Source: Dipteronia dyeriana (Eukaryota; Streptophyta; Magnoliopsida; Sapindales; Sapindaceae). Taken from it: 64,000 bases of DNA. The DNA lies in contig CM065297.1 of NCBI GenBank assembly GCA_032871835.1, positions 65,769,253 to 65,833,252 on the forward strand. Reading direction: 5' to 3'. The position numbers were made by a program, and so were the translations under genes. Under the pieces are notes generated by a model. That model was not told the origin of the DNA, did no database searches, and saw only the letters and a program-made list of their open reading frames with translations. Positions 22,596 through 33,665 of the stretch are shown in pieces; position 1 is the first letter of the stretch; every line of letters begins with the position of its first letter.

Positions 22596-22938
22596 TGAAA
22601 AGTCCTCTTTTGTTGATTGGCTCATTTCGTGAAAAACAACATTGTTGGGGTTTATGTAAGGGTAGCTTAGGCTCTCAAGACTTCAAGAGGATAAGCATCA
22701 AAGGTCAAATTCTTATGCTTACTTACTTTGAAGAGATAATTGCACACACTCACATATTCATGCATAACACTTGATCTTATTTGTTGAGTGTTTTCTTGTG
22801 TGCTTTTTAGTTTACATGACTCTTGTTGACCTATTTGCACCTTGCTATGAAAGTTGTATGTCATGCTAGGCATTAAAATGGATGCAATTTCATCACTCTT
22901 GAACTTATTATTTTGTGCATTTAAGTGTTGAAAAAAGG

Positions 22939-23240
22939 CCTTACGCTGGTGGTGCGCTACTCGACCAACGCACCTCACCAGCGTAACCTTCACAATGGAC
23001 CGCCGCTAGTCGTGCGCCACTGATCTGTGCTGCTGCACCCGCACGTAGCTGAAATATATGGGCGTGCGCTGGTGGTGCTCTACTCGTCTAGCGCATCCTC
23101 ACCAACGCAAACTTCCCAGAGAATCTGCTCTTATGTTGCGTTACTGGGATGCGGCCACTCGACCAGCGCCTATTTTAAAAAATAGGTTGTGCGCTGGTGG
23201 TGCGCTACTCGACCAACGCACGTCACCAGCGCACACAGAG
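22939..23240 (+). repeat. Three GC-rich hairpin modules in the 3' LTR
   Basis: Modules at about 22941-22986, 23063-23107 and 23188-23235 each have a long interrupted dyad around CTACTCGACCA. The third pairs TGTGCGCTGGTG with CACCAGCGCACA (12 of 12). The first pairs TTACGCTGGTG with CACCAGCGTAA (11 of 11), so the arms differ between modules yet stay complementary. The middle one has one mismatch or G-U pair. They are about 120 bp apart. Confidence 0.85.
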
Positions 23241-24148
23241 GAAGCTGGAACGTTTTTTTCTAAAACGACCTCACTTTGATTGGATCTTATATATATATAT
23301 AACTCAATGCCTTAAGGTCGTGAATGAGTTCAGAATATCACATTTCTTCCTTAGAACACATTTCAAAGGAAAAACACTTCCAATAACTCATTTTTAATCA
23401 CTCAAAGCATTCCCATATGCATCAAATCTTCATATTGCATCTTCTAAGTTCATCTAGAGTGCATCTATGGATAGGGTTGCTTCATCACATCTTGTTTGGT
23501 AAGTTCTTCACTATCTTCTTACAAGTTAAGTGTGTTGCTTACTAAACCATCTCATTAATTAATTGTATTCACTTAGAATATTTCTAGATAAAAATTAGAG
23601 ATTGTTGTGATGACATGATTGAGTGTTGTATTGTGATAGCTTCATAGGATTGATTGATCTATGCTTAGCTAAGCTATTTGAACATGTCATTTAGCACTTG
23701 ATATCTAGGATTGCATTAATTGTCATCTCATTATCCTAGATAAGCATATAGGGTTTCCTAGCCTTGTTTGTTCATTGAATATCATCACATATTCACTTAG
23801 AACACTTTATCTCTTCATTGAGAAGTGAGACTTGTGTTGCTTCCGGGAGTAGGTAGCTTAAAGCACAAGCATGATAAACTAGGTTCACTTATACCGGGAT
23901 TAGGTAGTGGTGGAGGATTAAACCGGGATTAGGTTTTAATTCCTTTATCATTAGTGGATTCGAGGTTCTAGTGTGGCGCACTCATCAGCCCGTGGTTTTT
24001 CCCTTTTGGAGGGTTTCCACGTATATCTCAAGTGTTTTTATTATTTCGGCATTTGTTCCACTTGTGGTATCTTTGTAATTAGTTAGGGGTATTTTCATCA
24101 ATTTGACTCTCAACGAAAATTGGGTAAAAGTTTATTAAAATCTATTCA

Positions 24149-24168
24149 CCCCCCCCCCCCCCCCCCCC
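24149..24168. repeat. Poly-C run in the 3' LTR
   Basis: Twenty consecutive C's stand where the 5' LTR has six (16092-16097). This is replication slippage or an assembly-sensitive homopolymer. Confidence 0.9.
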
Positions 24169-24204
24169 TCTAGATAAATATTACACACCATATTATTTGT
24201 TTCA

Positions 24205-24209
24205 AAGAC
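24205..24209. repeat. Target-site duplication AAGAC, right copy
   Basis: It is identical to 14522-14526. The gypsy A protease-RT linker resumes immediately behind it on the minus strand. Confidence 0.95.
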
Positions 24210-24858
24210 ATTATGGTAGATATATAGGACTCTCTTCAGGGAGGAAAGGAATGGTCTCCCTAGTATCGCGCTGTAGATCGACGGGGTGTCAACAATAAAG
24301 AAGTCTGACATAATGTTTTGTTGGAGGGGTATGGTTTTAACGATCACTGGGAGCATCTTTTATCTCACTGGTATGATCGAATCCCTAGTGAATCCATACA
24401 ATGGGGTTGTGCAGCTATTGTAACACCACTGCTTTAAATTCAGTTTCTCCAAGGTGTCTTTGAAGAGGATGTCTACACTACTGCCTGTATCAATGTGCAC
24501 GTGGTGAACCACATAGTTGGCAATATGTATCGTGATCACCATGGGGTTGCATGGTATTGTAGACATCTGCCTCGATGAATATAATCTTCGCTGACTGGGA
24601 TGGGACAGCTTGGCTTTGGTAGACCTTGAAGATACGTCGGCCTTCATCGACACAGGGAATCTTTCTTACATGGTTTTTCCTAGAACTTTTGGATGTGCCA
24701 GTCATGGTAGGCCCCCTACTGATGTTGTATATCACCTGAATTTGTCGTATCAAATCCTTCTGTTCCCCTTTCCTCTTCTCAGCATGGTCACCGATCTCTT
24801 CTTGTACCTCTTTTCCAGTCTGGATGTTATCTCTGACCTGCTGCAAGAATTCTATCAA
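24210..24858 (-). pseudogene. Protease of gypsy element A
   Basis: The minus-strand frame shows a gag-protease linker rich in K and E. The retropepsin active site IDTGSSVDILF follows near 24490-24460 (D-T-G-S-S; TAT elements often have D-G-G-S-S), and SAILGRPFL is encoded near 24270, the conserved second motif of gypsy proteases. A stop and a frame change lie near 24358. The domain runs into the copia insertion at 24204; its continuation is at 14521 and below. Confidence 0.8.
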
Positions 24859-26155
24859 ACATCCTCCTCTTATCAGAGCTTCAATCTGGTTACGCGGGTT
24901 ATAACACTCTGAAGTGTTGTGCCCTACGTCTTAATGAAAGTCGTAGTACTTGTATTTATTCCTCCTATCTGTCGGGGCTTTCATGGGTGCAGTCTTCTGG
25001 AGTAACCCCTTATCCTGAATGGCGAGGTAAATTGTTTCTCGGGATGCGTTCAAAGTGGTATAATGATTATACTCTCTTTCATCTCGTGTAACCGGGGCTA
25101 CAGTCCTTGGAGAAGGTGAAGCTCACGGAGGGGTTTGTCTCGTAGGATACATCTCTTACCTAGGTTAGGAAATGGGTAACCGATATGTTAACCTGTTGGG
25201 AGGTTTTTTCTGGTTTTTCATAGCCGGCTCAAGTCTGATAGCTTCCTTCTTCTAGCGCTTCGACATTCTCATGTCGTCATGCTTCATTTTAACCATAAAT
25301 TGTTCGTCAATCTCAATCTGCTTAAGTGCCCGATCATGGGCCTCTGGGTAGGTCTCTGGAGGTCGCTTAACGAATGATCGAAAGAGCTTACTCGCACATA
25401 GGTTCCACTAGAAGTTGGTGAGAGTCTCTTTCTCGATGAAGACTCTCATCTAAATAACTTCCTTGTGAAAACGTTCTACATATGATCGGATTGCTTCAAC
25501 TCAATCCTAGACCATATATTGAAGGTGCATGTGATCCTTTGGACGCGGTTTGACCCTTTGAAACTGTGAGCAGAAGTAGGTTGATAGCTTCGTGAATGAA
25601 TCTATTCTACCAGCGGGCAATTTCCTTAACCAAGTCTTTGCGTAGTCAGTCACAGTGGTTGGGAACATCCTGCACATGGCGGCCCTGGTTACGTTATGGA
25701 CTTCCATTTGCTGGATGAAACTTTCCTGATGGCTCAAAGGGTTCTTCTGTACAAGAGAACTTGTCTACTGGCATTTTGAATATCGGCGGTAGCTCAGCGT
25801 TCCGGATCTTCCAAGTGAAGGGAGCATTCATTTCGCTCAAGAAATCCTTATTGGCCACCTTGCTTTTCTCCTTCTTCATCTGTTGAATCTCTTTTTGTAG
25901 CTTCGTCAGCTGATCCCTCAAGCGATTGTTCCCATACTTCTTTGAATCGACCTCAGTTCCCTCACTGTCGGATCCCTCCATTGAACTGGATACCTCAACA
26001 CGGTCTTCTTTACGAATGGGATCTGCTCGGGGGCTTTGTTGGCTACCTTTTTTATGGCCCGAGTTTCCCTCTTTAAAGTTACTGGACGGGGAGCTTCTCG
26101 CTGCTCTTGTGGTAGGGCGTCTACTGCTGATTTGACTTGCCTGGGTTGATAACAC
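24859..26155 (-). pseudogene. Gag of gypsy element A
   Basis: On the minus strand the first part (26155-25694) has a basic, serine-rich N-terminus, a short coiled coil (RDQLTKLQKEIQQMKKEK) and the start of the capsid domain (ELPPIFKMPVDKF). A shift leads into MCRMFPTTVTDYAKTWLRKL and GRIDSFTKLSTYF, the retrotransposon gag core, at about 25680-25560. A decayed knuckle near 24945-24910 (GHNTSECYNPRNQIE) has lost its first cysteine. Stops and shifts are frequent. Plant gypsy gag normally forms particles and binds RNA. Confidence 0.75.
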
Positions 26156-26616
26156 AATGACCTGCTAGGAACTAGAGGTATGGGCCCTAGCCTATCCCGG
26201 ATTGAGGGTTGAGGCCCTACCCTATCACGGACTGGCTCTAGCAGGAAGGTCCCAATCGGTCGAAGGTAGGCTGTCTGGTTCCGGGCCTGTTCGACTCTTC
26301 CTGAGTCTTAGGATTTGTTAATTGGGTTGTGACGCCCTCAACGAGTAGGCGAAGGCGGACATTTTCCACGAACCCGCAGCTTGTTGGTCGAGCATGGCTT
26401 GGCTTATCATAGTAGGGCCAGGAGCCCGCACAGTGGTTGGTTGGGTCGGAGCTTGGCTATGGTGCTCGAATTTCCTACCCTTCCTTGGAGCCTTTCGTGT
26501 CGATGCAACAGAAGGTTGTTCCGATGCCTCGGGTTATCCCTGGAGGAATGGAGCCTCATAATTTCTGTAAAATATCTAACACGTAAAATTTTTGTAAATT
26601 TGGTATGGGTGTTCCC

Positions 26617-26634
26617 ACAGACAGCGCTAGAAAG
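26617..26634 (-). promoter_or_regulatory. Primer-binding site region of gypsy element A
   Basis: On the minus strand the LTR end is followed by CTTTCTAGCGCTGTCTGTGG, close to the TGGCGC-CGTCTGTGGGAA form common after plant gypsy 5' LTRs. The tRNA cannot be named safely because the bases next to the LTR are altered. Confidence 0.6.
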
Positions 26635-27806
26635 TGTTAACCAAAAATTTGCCCGGGGTGAGGAATTTCAATTAGCACCCTCGAGACCATTACCACGGAG
26701 GTGGCACTGGGGTTGGTACCTTTGATACCTGGCTCGTATATTTGCTGGTAAAAATGATGACAACACAAAATACTAAAACATGCAAGGGAAAATGACACTA
26801 ATTTATTATTGAATAATATGGTGTATACAGTAGTCATTCAAATTCTCCTAGTCATTCATGGGTACAATGGGTGAGGTGGCATCGTGCCTTTCGAGAAGTA
26901 GATAGCTACAGTGGCCATGTTCTGATCACAGAATTTAGGTCGAGAACTCTCTTGTTGTCTGTCCTCTGTTAAATCCATTTTCTCATGCCTCCTTGGGCAT
27001 ATTTATAGATAGTCCAACTAGGTTAAACTCATGATCCTCCCGCCATTATTTTCTAAATCAAATCCCTCCTTATCGGGCTAGATTTTCTGTTTGAATGTTA
27101 TTGACTTTGGCTTAATGACGAAATCGAGAATATCTAGGATAGAGATAAGTTTGTTTTCTCCTTGCACTCAATCACTTGCCCTACACGTACGCAGTGTTTC
27201 GATACAATTTGGAGAGTGAAGGCGATCATATATATTACCCTGGTGGGATACGTCATGGAGGTCACTGAATATGGAATTCACTGTTTCGATGGGCGAAGTA
27301 TATCCATGCTCTTATCTTGATATTAGGAGCTTGATCTGACATTTCCAGGTTCTTTTTGGAGCTTGAAATGACCATGTTAGTGCCTGTCAGTGATGACGGA
27401 GCTTCTGCAAGCTTCCTCCTACCTGTTTAGATAGATTTGTTTTTTTCCCTTGGCGAAATGAAGCGATACTGTAGTACGAGCTTGATGCCTTATAGGTCTC
27501 TCTGTGTCTGGAGAGGTTGGCGAGATTCTAGGGAGGTTGCGAGGTAATGACGAGCTCGGGGAGCCTGGGTCGTCCTGTATCGATCTTGCCTTGGGTTCTT
27601 ATTTCTTTGTAAGGAGCTCGATCTGATCATGTTGAGCTTCACTTGGGCTGTTCTCAGGGCGTGACGACCTTTCCTCACTTCTGCGATGTCCCCCTATAGC
27701 TCGACCCTGGGAACCTCGGTACCATGCTATGTAATCTCGAATTTGGACCCAGGCTAGGAGAGTGAAAAATTTTCCTTTGGTCCCTAGCTAAATTTGGCTA
27801 TTAACA
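26635..27806 (-). repeat. 5' LTR of gypsy element A
   Basis: The interval of 1172 bp runs from TGTTAACC to TATTAACA, with inverted TGTTAA/TTAACA termini. It matches 6006-7168 and, in part, 73-838 (inverted) and both ends of 3705-5957. Confidence 0.9.
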
Positions 27807-28440
27807 ATTTTATTAATTAATTCAAGTTTAGATTTGCTCAATTCATTATATGTTTCGATTCTTGACTTGTGTTAATCTAAGTATATTAATTGATGCTTGT
27901 TTAGGGTTTTGATAATTATAAATGGAGATTGCGTAATAAGACTATATGTAGTCTTAATTACTTTTCAATTGAATGAATAAAATTTACTTTCAACAGGCAT
28001 ATGTGAGAGGGTTTCGGTTTACAAATTCTTGAACGTAATGAGATTTTAGTTATTGCTCACACCTTGGAAAAGGGTGAACAGTGATTGGGAACACATGGTT
28101 AAACCTGCGATCAAACGGTAATATCATAATTAAGATGAGAACAAACCCTAAATTTAGATTGAATCCTGTTAATGAAATTAATTTGGGAACATCGGCTGCC
28201 TAGTTTTTCATCCATTAATCACAAAACAATATTTATTCGTTAATTACTTTCTCAGTCTAAATTAATTTAGTTTAGTTTAAATCCATCCATCATCAATCAA
28301 ATTTGGTTACATTAATTTAACGTTAATTAAAACTAGTATAGTCAATAGATCACTTTTCCTCGTGGGAACGATCTCCACTTGCCATTGTATTTATCTTCAC
28401 GATTCGTGCACATGCAAGTTTAGTGAATAAACATAATTTT
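27807..28440 (+). repeat. LTR-like fragment of another gypsy family
   Basis: The stretch contains CTCACACCTTGGAAAAGGGTG, GGGAACACATGGTTAAAC and, near 28355-28415, CCTCGTGGGAACGATCTCCA followed by TTCGTGCACATGCAAG. I recognise this combination from 3' parts of long plant gypsy LTRs (Athila-like). No terminal repeat, primer site or partner is visible. A related block occurs inverted at 52150-53140. Confidence 0.4.
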
Positions 28441-28500
28441 CACATCACTTGGATTAACATTTGTAACTATACAAATCCTCTATATCATCATGATCCATAT

Positions 28501-28604
<104 letters not shown>

Positions 28605-28669
28605 GTTAGTTCGTTGTATTAACTTACACGTTCGAATTTAACCCACACATTTGTAAGATAATATATAGA

Positions 28670-28835
28670 CTTGGCAATGGGTCGTGTTATTATGATTTTG
28701 AGTCGTTTCGTATTTGTGTCGTATGAAAATTGTCTCATCCGAACACGACCCCGTTAGCTTAATGGGTTTAAATATAAAACTCAAAACCATCTGTTAAATT
28801 AATGGATAACCCGACCCGATCCATTGTAAAATATT
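28670..28835. repeat. Dispersed repeat with GGGTCGTGTT and ACCCGACCCGA motifs
   Basis: GACTTGGCAATGGGTCGTGT at 28669 and AACCCGACCCGATCCATT near 28808 are hallmarks of a very common plant repeat, usually a non-autonomous DNA element. No target duplication could be identified. Confidence 0.35.
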
Positions 28836-30675
28836 ATATTTGAAATATATTAAGAAGTTATAAATAAATGGTACTGAAGCATGATCAAACTCGTGCAATC
28901 AAGTCGACCATAGACTCCAACATTCTATCGAAAATATATTATTTTAAGAAAAACAAAAATAAACAACTTGAATTTGAAATTTAACATAGCGTCCATAAAT
29001 CTTTATTATGTTGCGATTGAGAATCTCTATCATCACTTACTCTTACAAATGTTAAATTCTTTTTGTTAGAAGACGACTACTTTTAGGGAAATAGTTCGAA
29101 TACAGTGATACAATCAAGTTATAGTTTTAAAATTTTTAATTTTTTTTAATTAATTAAAAAAATATATCCTAAATATAATTAAAGAGATATTTTTTTTTAA
29201 ATCCAACAACTTTAATAAATTTATTTACTATTGAGTCAGTAAATATTTAAAAATTTAAAAGAGATTTCTAAAAGAGGTTTTAAAAAAGGAAAATACTTGG
29301 GTACTGATCCTTGTATTTTTATTGGAGGAAAAATCCACTACCAACCCAATGTATTTAATATCAAACACTGTAAATAGTTTTTTCTACCAATTAAAATATT
29401 CAGTATCCAAACATTGTACTTTAAAAAAATCTAAAAGATAATTTCAATCAGTACCGGCTAACTTCCGACCCATTCGGTATCAAAAAAAAAAAAAATTGAA
29501 TAAAAAAAAATAAGTGAACGTGGATTCAAGCGTAGAGGATAGATTTGCCCCGTATGTTGTAATAATATTTTTTGATGAATAATTGATACGACAGAGCAGC
29601 TAATTGGAAGGTTTAATTTTTATCAAATAATTTGCAGAATCTTTTTTTTGGGTAACGACAATCCCTCCTGCTTGTACTCTACAGTATTTTTTTTCTTTCT
29701 TTGTTGACTAATTGCACAAATCCCCTCAGGTTTGGCATAATCACTCACATTTGAAAGTTTTGAACATGCCGATACAAATATTCCTGCACCTTTAAAAAAA
29801 TTACAATTATATCCCATACCGTTAATTTTCTGTCATTAACTCCTAACAATTCACTCCTAAAGGTCAATGGTCAAAGATATAAAACGAATAAAATAGATCT
29901 TATTTTCATCTTTCAAAATTAAATAAAATAAAATAAAATAAATATCATCTTTCTCACTATATCAACAAAAAATCATCAAACATGATCATCTCCAAATCAT
30001 TCAAAAACAAAATTCTTTATCTTCCTCACTCATCTAGAAAAACTCATCAAATATAACATCTAAAAATAATAAAGCATCACCCCAACCATCTTCATCCATC
30101 CATAAAACAAAATTAAACAGAAATATTTATAAAAATAAAATAATATTATCTTCAACGTACTTCCACACTGTATCTTCTTCACCTCCATCAATTCCAAAAA
30201 AAAAAAAACAAAATTTTCATTTCTCTATCTCTTTCCAACCACAACAAAACAAGCACAACAATACCATAATCATCACCCAAGCTCATCTTTATCAATTTAT
30301 AAACAAAAAATAAATAAAATGTTTCTCCATCTTTGAAGAAAGAGATGGAGACGCTGTATCTCTTAAAGATGGATCCATCAACCCCATCTCTAGTTAGAGA
30401 TGGAGTCAGCTGTCCCATCTCCCAAAGATAGAGCCATCATCCCCATTTTAACCAGAGATGAAGCTGGTTTCCATCTCTAGTCGGGTCAGAGATGGAACAG
30501 ATATGGAAAGAAAAAGATTTATATCTCTCCAACTCCATCTTTATTTTATTTTTAAATTAAAAGTATTTAAAAATAAATAATTATTTAATAAATTATTGTT
30601 TCCCTTTTTTGTGTTAAAAAAGATCATATTATCCCTGGTCAATAGGAGTTAACGTCATGGGTGTTAGTGCAATAT
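28836..30675. other. AT-rich spacer with minor repeats
   Basis: No gene is supported. The segment near 29630-29870 (CAAATCCCCTCAGGTTTGGC, CCGTTAATTTTCTGTCATTAACTCC) resembles an end of a Mutator-like element; a weakly related inverted piece (AGGAGTTAACGTCATGGGTG) lies near 30645. Between 30340 and 30510 an AGAGATGGA/TCCATCTCT motif occurs in both orientations several times. A pure A run follows 29478. Confidence 0.4.
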
Positions 30676-30976
30676 GGGTTCGTTTGGCACACTATATTAT
30701 TTTGTACTGGATTGTATTATATTTGATTGAATTGAACTGAATGGTAGTATTGTGTTATTTTTATACAATCCTATTTTTATGATATTTTAATATTGTATTA
30801 GACTATTACCTAACACAACATCGCTTCTATGTAATAGTTAATAGAAAATCCACCTTGCTAAACTAATTAAAACTAGTACAATGCAATGGGCAATGCAAAA
30901 CGGACCAAATATCATATTGTATTATTCTAATACATTTTGAATTCCTAATACAATACAATATGATGCACCAAACAAG
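30676..30976. mobile_element. MITE-like element with GTTTGG termini
   Basis: The left end (GGTTCGTTTGGCACACTATA) and the right end (inverse of TATGATGCACCAAACAAGC) form imperfect terminal inverted repeats. A further inverted copy of the motif (GGACCAAATATCATATTGTA) lies inside near 30900. Length of about 300 bp and absence of coding sequence fit a MITE. No target duplication is clear. Confidence 0.45.
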
Positions 30977-31108
30977 CTTCATTTCTCTAAGATCAAAGGA
31001 TGTTTGTGCTATGATTTCCAAAACTACTATATACATGCAATTGTAGTAAATTTCAGAGTTGTTTATACAATTACCCCTTTCTTTTAATTGTAGTAGGATA
31101 GGACAAAT

Positions 31109-31380
31109 ATGGTACGTTTGATACGCGGGACAGGACATGACAACGTGAGACAGTTTGTTCTTATCCCACGTTTGGTGCGTCTTTAGCATAGGACAGGACA
31201 GGATAATTTGGGACAAATATCACAAAAACTTATCCCACCCAAGACCCTAGAACAACTTGTCCCATGACATGGGACAAGTGTCAAAAAAACCATTTTACCC
31301 TTTAACTTTTTAAACAATTACAATCATGTCAAATAAATTATATATTATAATTACATATATAATATTATATATAATATAAT
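31109..31380 (+). repeat. Arm of an inverted-repeat element (GGGACAAGT family), left part
   Basis: It begins ATGGTACGTTTGAT with GGGACAGGAC motifs and includes a small palindrome (TTGTCCCATGACATGGGACAA) at about 31256-31276. Its inner part is the reverse complement of 46215-46325 with high similarity (AATTTATT, GACATGATTGTAATT, TTAAAGG, CATGGGACAAGTTGT). Its outer end pairs weakly with CTCCGTACCAT at 45330. Confidence 0.5.
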
Positions 31381-31384
31381 AACA

Positions 31385-31485
31385 TATATTAATATATATA
31401 TATATATATTACAACACATAATATATATGATTTATATATATTAATATATATATTATAATTATATTATAATTATATTAATCTAAAT

Positions 31486-31526
<41 letters not shown>
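31385..31526. repeat. TA-rich microsatellite tract
   Basis: Nearly pure A and T with runs of TA. It borders the long-TIR element starting at 31527 and continues beyond that element at 33313. Confidence 0.9.
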
Positions 31527-31527
<1 letters not shown>

Positions 31528-33312
31528 GGGTATTATTGATTTAGTCCCTATGTTTTTTTGAGAAGTCTATTTTTTACTCACTTATCCAATTTTCACTGGA
31601 TTGGGCCTTATGTTTTCCAAAACCACTCATTTTGATCCCTCTAACCAGAAATTGGATGGTCAACCGTGACAGAAAATGCAAAATGACTAAGTTACCCATG
31701 ATATCTGCTTCACAGCATAGTATTACTGTTCTACCCTTAAAAAAAATGAATAATTACAAATAATTTATATTTTAAAAAATTGGTAGATGAATCTTCACCG
31801 TCCTTCTCAAATATGGATGGTGATGATCAAATCACAAAAAAAAATAGAAGGAAAAAAAAACTTACTTTATAAGAAAATAATTTGATTTCTTTAAAAAAAA
31901 ATGAAAAGAAAAAACCAAAACAATTTGATAACTTATTACTTCCTCTAAATCCAATAACGATCAATATCATATATTTATATCATCATTTTAGTTTTGTCTT
32001 CACGTCATCTTCACATTCACACCAATTTTATGCCATGAATGCACAATATCCTAAAGCCCCACATGCAAATCCTCCCAATGAAGCTTCTCAAACTCCAGCC
32101 ACACCTTCAACACCGCCTCCACCAACCACCTTCAATTCCACCATCAACATCTTCAGCGCCTAGAATTTCAGCCAACAACATCACTCTCCCAAGCTTCCCT
32201 AACCCAACAACACCATTACTTCCATTTCTCAACTCTGTAACATCTTCTCACCTCTCTCTCACTCTCTCGACCAAATTCTCTACTTTCTCCTTCATCATAA
32301 ACATTAAATGATTTATTAAAAAAATTCCATACCCAATTCATCATCATCACCAAATTAAAACCCAAACCTCACCGACCCAGTTCATCCAAACCTCAACCAA
32401 ATCGAAGATCAACACCAAACCTCAAAAATCCATACCCATTTCATCATCATCATCAGCATAAACCAATACCAAAAAAAAAAAAAAAAAGGATTCTAGATCT
32501 CTACCAAACTCAAAGAACAAACCCTCACAGACCTTTCACCCCGCCACTGCCACCACCACTACTGCTCGTGCCTCTCTCTTGTCTCGTATTCGACTTGCTC
32601 AGCTCCGACTCTCACTCAAACTCTCTGGTTTTGATGTTGAGTGGGGTTCCTCGATGACTGTGAGCATTGCATGATTTTCGATTAAGGAGGTGGCACGGTC
32701 AGGAGAGGAGTGGCGGAGAAGCCATGGAAAACGGTGTCGTATATGTGGAGTATTTGGAGAGGACTTGAAACGAACTCAGAGGTGTACCCATGGAAGTGAG
32801 TTGGGAAAATGGATGGCTTGGATTGAGATTTGATGTGGATGTTGTCGGTTTTGACAGTTTGATCGGTTGAGATAAGTGATTGGGTTATGAGGAAGGAACC
32901 GGAGTGGTGGTGGTGGTTATGGTTTGGGTGTCGGAGAAGATGGTGATGTGAAGGAGAAGCTTGAGAAAGAAAGAGGATCGGCGATGGGTTTGGTGTTTGA
33001 GTGGTGGTGGTTAACGATGGGTTTGAGTTTGGATCTAGAAAAGTTTTTTTTTATATAATAAATAAAATCTTTAAATTTAATTATATCTTTTTCTTTTTTA
33101 CGTTTTCTATTTATTTGTTTCTTGACACATGGCATATCAAGGTTTAAAAACAAAATTACCCTTAGAACCATTTAGTTTGGCTAACGGTCAACTAACAGAA
33201 GGACGAAAATGAGTGGTTTTAGAAAATATAGGGCCCAATTCAGTGAAAATCGGATAAGTGAGTAAAAAATAGACTTCTCAAAAAAACATAGGGACTAAAT
33301 CAATAATATCCC
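31527..33312. mobile_element. Long-TIR element 1 (Mutator-like, non-autonomous)
   Basis: The first and last roughly 110 bases are inverted repeats with only a few differences: GGGGTATTATTGATTTAGTC and CTATGTTTTTTTGAGAAGTC, then CTATTTTTTACTCACTTATC, recur inverted at 33200-33312. The flanks TATATTATA (31518-31526) and TATATAATA (33313-33321) agree in 8 of 9 bases, but lie in TA repeats. Long TIRs without transposase and a ~9-bp duplication suggest a Mutator-like derivative. The interior is not uniform: a proline-rich frame at about 32036-32160 and a GC-richer part at 32500-33040 may be acquired sequence. Confidence 0.75.
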
Positions 33313-33502
33313 TATATAATATATATGAAATTATATATAATATATATAAATATATATAAATTAATATATATATATTATTATATATAATATATATATTATA
33401 TTTATATTATATATATTTTATAATATATAATTTAATAATATTAATATATATTTAATATATATATATATATATATATAAATTAATATATATTATTAATATA
33501 TG

Positions 33503-33544
<42 letters not shown>

Positions 33545-33665
33545 TACGTAAACTATATATGTAATATAAATATAATATATTATTATTATATTCTATATTA
33601 TATTTTATTATTATGTATAATAATATATTAAATATTATTATATATATAATAATATTATTAACTAT
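33313..33665. repeat. TA-rich microsatellite tract, target of gypsy element C
   Basis: Long TA runs with scattered AAT/TTA. ACTAT at 33661-33665 is the left target duplication of gypsy C. The tract resumes at 44930. Confidence 0.9.

Larger units (their letters stand above)
14527..24204 (+). mobile_element. Ty1/copia element B (SIRE-like), complete but inactive
   Basis: This 9678-bp element has two LTRs of about 1.61 kb, an initiator-Met primer-binding site, gag, protease, integrase, reverse transcriptase/RNase H in the copia order, a 1.2-kb post-pol region, a polypurine tract and a perfect 5-bp target duplication. The large LTRs, the long gag with an acidic stretch, coiled coil and second zinc finger, and the GGGGGAG-rich post-pol region suggest the SIRE lineage, which is an inference. 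It interrupts the protease-RT linker of gypsy A and is therefore younger than A. Stops in gag and upstream of integrase, two frameshifts and a scrambled RT segment make it non-autonomous. Confidence 0.95.
22596..24204 (+). repeat. 3' LTR of copia element B
   Basis: It runs from TGAAAAGTCC to ATTTGTTTCA and is followed by the target duplication. It matches 14527-16133 over its whole length. It keeps the canonical TG end, has a short TA run (about 23289-23301) and a run of twenty C's near its end. Confidence 0.95.
6006..27806 (-). mobile_element. Ty3/gypsy element A (TAT-like), split by a copia insertion
   Basis: Reading the minus strand from 27806 downward the order is 5' LTR, primer-binding site, gag, protease, (copia B inserted), reverse transcriptase, RNase H, archaeal-type RNase H, integrase, spacer, an antisense gene on the plus strand, polypurine-like tract, 3' LTR. 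A second RNase H before integrase plus an antisense gene behind pol is the layout described for TAT-lineage (Retand/Ogre-like) plant gypsy elements. Without the 9.7-kb copia insertion and one duplicated 5-mer the element is about 12.1 kb. All frames carry stops or shifts, so the copy is inactive. Confidence 0.85.

Noticed and set aside
32036..32311. Proline-rich peptide gene
   Set aside because: Two overlapping frames of biased composition, no domain, no splice or start context beyond chance, inside a non-autonomous element.
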